64,000 nt of DNA from Psychromarinibacter sp048262455 (GTDB taxonomy: Bacteria > Pseudomonadota > Alphaproteobacteria > Rhodobacterales > Rhodobacteraceae): NCBI GenBank assembly GCA_048262455.1, contig JBLXFD010000010.1, positions 62,001 through 126,000 of the forward strand, given 5' to 3'. Under the pieces are notes generated by a model, which worked only from the letters and a program-made list of their open reading frames with translations, did not search any database and was not told where the DNA came from. The position numbers and the translations under genes were made by a program. Shown piece by piece: positions 62,707 through 64,000 of this stretch. Numbering within the stretch: position 1 is the first letter of the stretch; every line of letters begins with the position of its first letter.

Positions 62707-63800
62707 TCCTGCACTTCTATTTCGCGCGGCGGTTCCTCTACTCCTTCCTGCTGGTCTTCATGGTCTTCCTGGGGATCTTCGTGCTGCTGGACATGGTCGA
62801 GCAGATCCGCGCCTTCGACAGCGACACCGTCAGCTTCTGGCAGATCTTCAAGCTGACCCTGCTGCACGTGCCGCAGGGGATGTACGCGATCCTGCCGCTG
62901 ATCATGATCCTTGCCACGCTGACGCTGTTCCTGACCCTCGCGCGCACCTCCGAGATGGTGGTGACCCGCGCCGCCGGCCGGTCCGCCCTGCGGGCGCTGG
63001 TGGCGCCGGTGCTGGTGGCGATGGGCATCGGCGTGGTGGCGGTGGCGGTCTTCAACCCCATGGTCGCCTCCACCTCGCGGCAGTACGAGCTGCTGGCCAG
63101 CCGCTACAGCGAGGGGCCCTCCTCGGTGCTGTCGGTCAGCCGCGAGGGGCTTTGGCTGCGCCAGGGCGGGCCGCAGGGGCAGACGGTGATCCATGCCGAG
63201 CGGTCCAACCTCGAGGGCACCAGCCTGCTGGGCGTCACCTTCCTGTCCTTCGCCCCCGACGGCACCCCGCGCCAGCGGATCGAGGCGGCAGAGGCGGAAC
63301 TGACCCCCGGCGCCTGGCAGGTGTCGGACGCCAAGCGCTGGCAACTGGAAGACAGCGAGAACCCCGAGCGCGACGCAGAGCGGTTCGAGACCCTCGAACT
63401 GCCCTCGGACCTGACGCGAGAGCAGATCCAGGACAGCTTCGGCACCCCCGCCTCGGTCCCGATATGGGAACTTCCGGGCTTCATCGAACAACTTGAACGC
63501 GCCGGCTTCTCCGCCCGCAGCCACAAGGTCTGGCTGCAGATGGAACTGGCGCTGCCGCTGATGCTGGCGGCGATGGTGCTGGTGGCCGCCGGCTTTACCA
63601 TGCGCCACACGCGCTTCGGACGCACCGGGCTGATGGTGCTGCTGTCGCTGTCGCTGGGCTTCGCGATCTACTTCCTGCGCAACTTCGCGCAGATCCTCGG
63701 GGACAACGGCCAGTTGCCGGTGCCGCTGGCGGCCTGGACCGTGCCGGTGGCGGCGGTGATGCTGTCCATGGGGATCCTGCTGCACCTGGAGGACGGATGA
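62703..63800 (+). CDS. lptG: LPS export system permease LptG
   Basis: A 365-residue partner permease of LptF, with the same three helices, jellyroll domain and three helices plan. Landmarks: YFARRFLYSFLLVFMVFLGIFVLLDMVEQI at the N-terminus and a final GFAIYFLRNFAQILGDNGQLP. The first segments contain the acidic residues found near the LPS entry path. The start overlaps the lptF stop; the stop is followed at once (TGATG) by lptD. The three genes therefore form one translation-coupled unit for LPS transport. Confidence 0.94.
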   Translation: MILHFYFARRFLYSFLLVFMVFLGIFVLLDMVEQIRAFDSDTVSFWQIFKLTLLHVPQGMYAILPLIMILATLTLFLTLARTSEMVVTRAAGRSALRALVAPVLVAMGIGVVAVAVFNPMVASTSRQYELLASRYSEGPSSVLSVSREGLWLRQGGPQGQTVIHAERSNLEGTSLLGVTFLSFAPDGTPRQRIEAAEAELTPGAWQVSDAKRWQLEDSENPERDAERFETLELPSDLTREQIQDSFGTPASVPIWELPGFIEQLERAGFSARSHKVWLQMELALPLMLAAMVLVAAGFTMRHTRFGRTGLMVLLSLSLGFAIYFLRNFAQILGDNGQLPVPLAAWTVPVAAVMLSMGILLHLEDG

Positions 63801-64000
63801 TGCGGCTGCGCCTGCGCCACTGGGCGCGCCTTCTGCTGACCAGCTACATGATCTGGCAGCCACTGGCGCCCTCGCAGGCCCAGCTTGCCACCTTGGTGGC
63901 CGACAACGTCGCTTTCGACGGTCAAAGCACCCTGACCGCCAGCGGCAACGTCGAGATCTTCTACGAGGGCCAGCGCCTGCTGGCCGACCGGCTGATCTAC
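63800..64000 (+). CDS. lptD: LPS-assembly protein LptD, N-terminal part
   Basis: The first 67 residues of LptD, the outer-membrane translocon that inserts LPS at the cell surface; the gene runs off the window. A basic start (MRLRLRHWARLLL) and a hydrophobic segment ending APSQAQ give the signal peptide (cleavage near residue 27). The mature part opens TLVADNVAFDGQSTLTASGNVEIFYEGQRLLADRLIY, the start of the OstA (LptA-like) jellyroll domain. Its place behind lptG supports the call. The beta-barrel is outside the window. Confidence 0.9.
   Translation, partial: MRLRLRHWARLLLTSYMIWQPLAPSQAQLATLVADNVAFDGQSTLTASGNVEIFYEGQRLLADRLIY

Overview
This 64 kb, very GC-rich window is an ordinary chromosomal segment of an alphaproteobacterium. 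It most likely belongs to the order Rhodobacterales (Roseobacter/Rhodobacteraceae group). The evidence is the gene content and order: DUF2852 protein, Bpt, double cold-shock-domain protein with DUF192 gene, aroK-aroB, xerD, a puuE-uraD fusion, dnaG-rpoD, holC-pepA-lptFGD, and a metF-like/pterin-binding C1 cluster. A short palindromic element that I associate from memory with Rhodobacterales intergenic DNA supports this. I did not try to name a genus.

Layout. 1-4.3 kb: end of moaA, tRNA-Leu(CAA) with terminator, a YpfJ-like zinc peptidase, a YqaA/DedA-like protein overlapping dsbB, and a 3-hydroxyisobutyrate-type dehydrogenase. 4.4-11.2 kb: membrane-anchored penicillin acylase-family hydrolase, dgt, an ErpA/IscA-type protein, two small hypotheticals, xthA. 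11.3-17.8 kb: a complete five-gene peptide/nickel-type ABC importer operon. 18.5-24 kb: DUF2852, bpt, DUF192 and cold-shock genes, pdxH, fabI, LysE exporter, gpt. 24.5-33.6 kb: PpiD-like chaperone with a pentapeptide-repeat linker, trpE, aroB/aroK, a 45-residue membrane protein missed by length cut-offs, a secreted hypothetical, xerD, a VOC protein. 33.7-38.7 kb: Gfo/Idh/MocA oxidoreductase and a purine-ureide cluster (permease, allA, puuE-uraD fusion, divergent uraH). 39.3-43.4 kb: dnaG and rpoD. 43.9-50.2 kb: five Tad-type pseudopilin-like genes arranged on both sides of a glutamate dehydrogenase gene. 50.3-56 kb: secreted hypothetical, pgk, two overlapping cyclophilins, ppx. 56.3-59.4 kb: a tightly overlapping one-carbon cluster. 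59.5-64 kb: holC, pepA and divergent lptF-lptG-lptD (LPS export).

The signal that stands out is not a gene. Nearly every long intergenic gap is filled by structured repeats of about 175-215 bp in three sequence families (A, B, C; about 20 units at nine loci). The families do not resemble each other in their arms but share one plan: a 5' arm that is the reverse complement of a self-folding 3' arm, a middle segment carrying TTTAT followed by GCCA(C), and a final hairpin whose two strands change length together. In families B and C that final hairpin also contains an inner mini-hairpin followed by TTGT(T/C). Six of the nine loci lie between convergent genes or inside divergent/tandem gaps without touching a coding region; at two places repeat sequence abuts a stop codon. 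This is the best candidate here for an undescribed element (mobile palindromic repeat, transcript-end structure, or structured RNA).

All calls come from reading the sequence and family knowledge; no database search was run. Starts were chosen from ribosome-binding sites, overlaps and family lengths.
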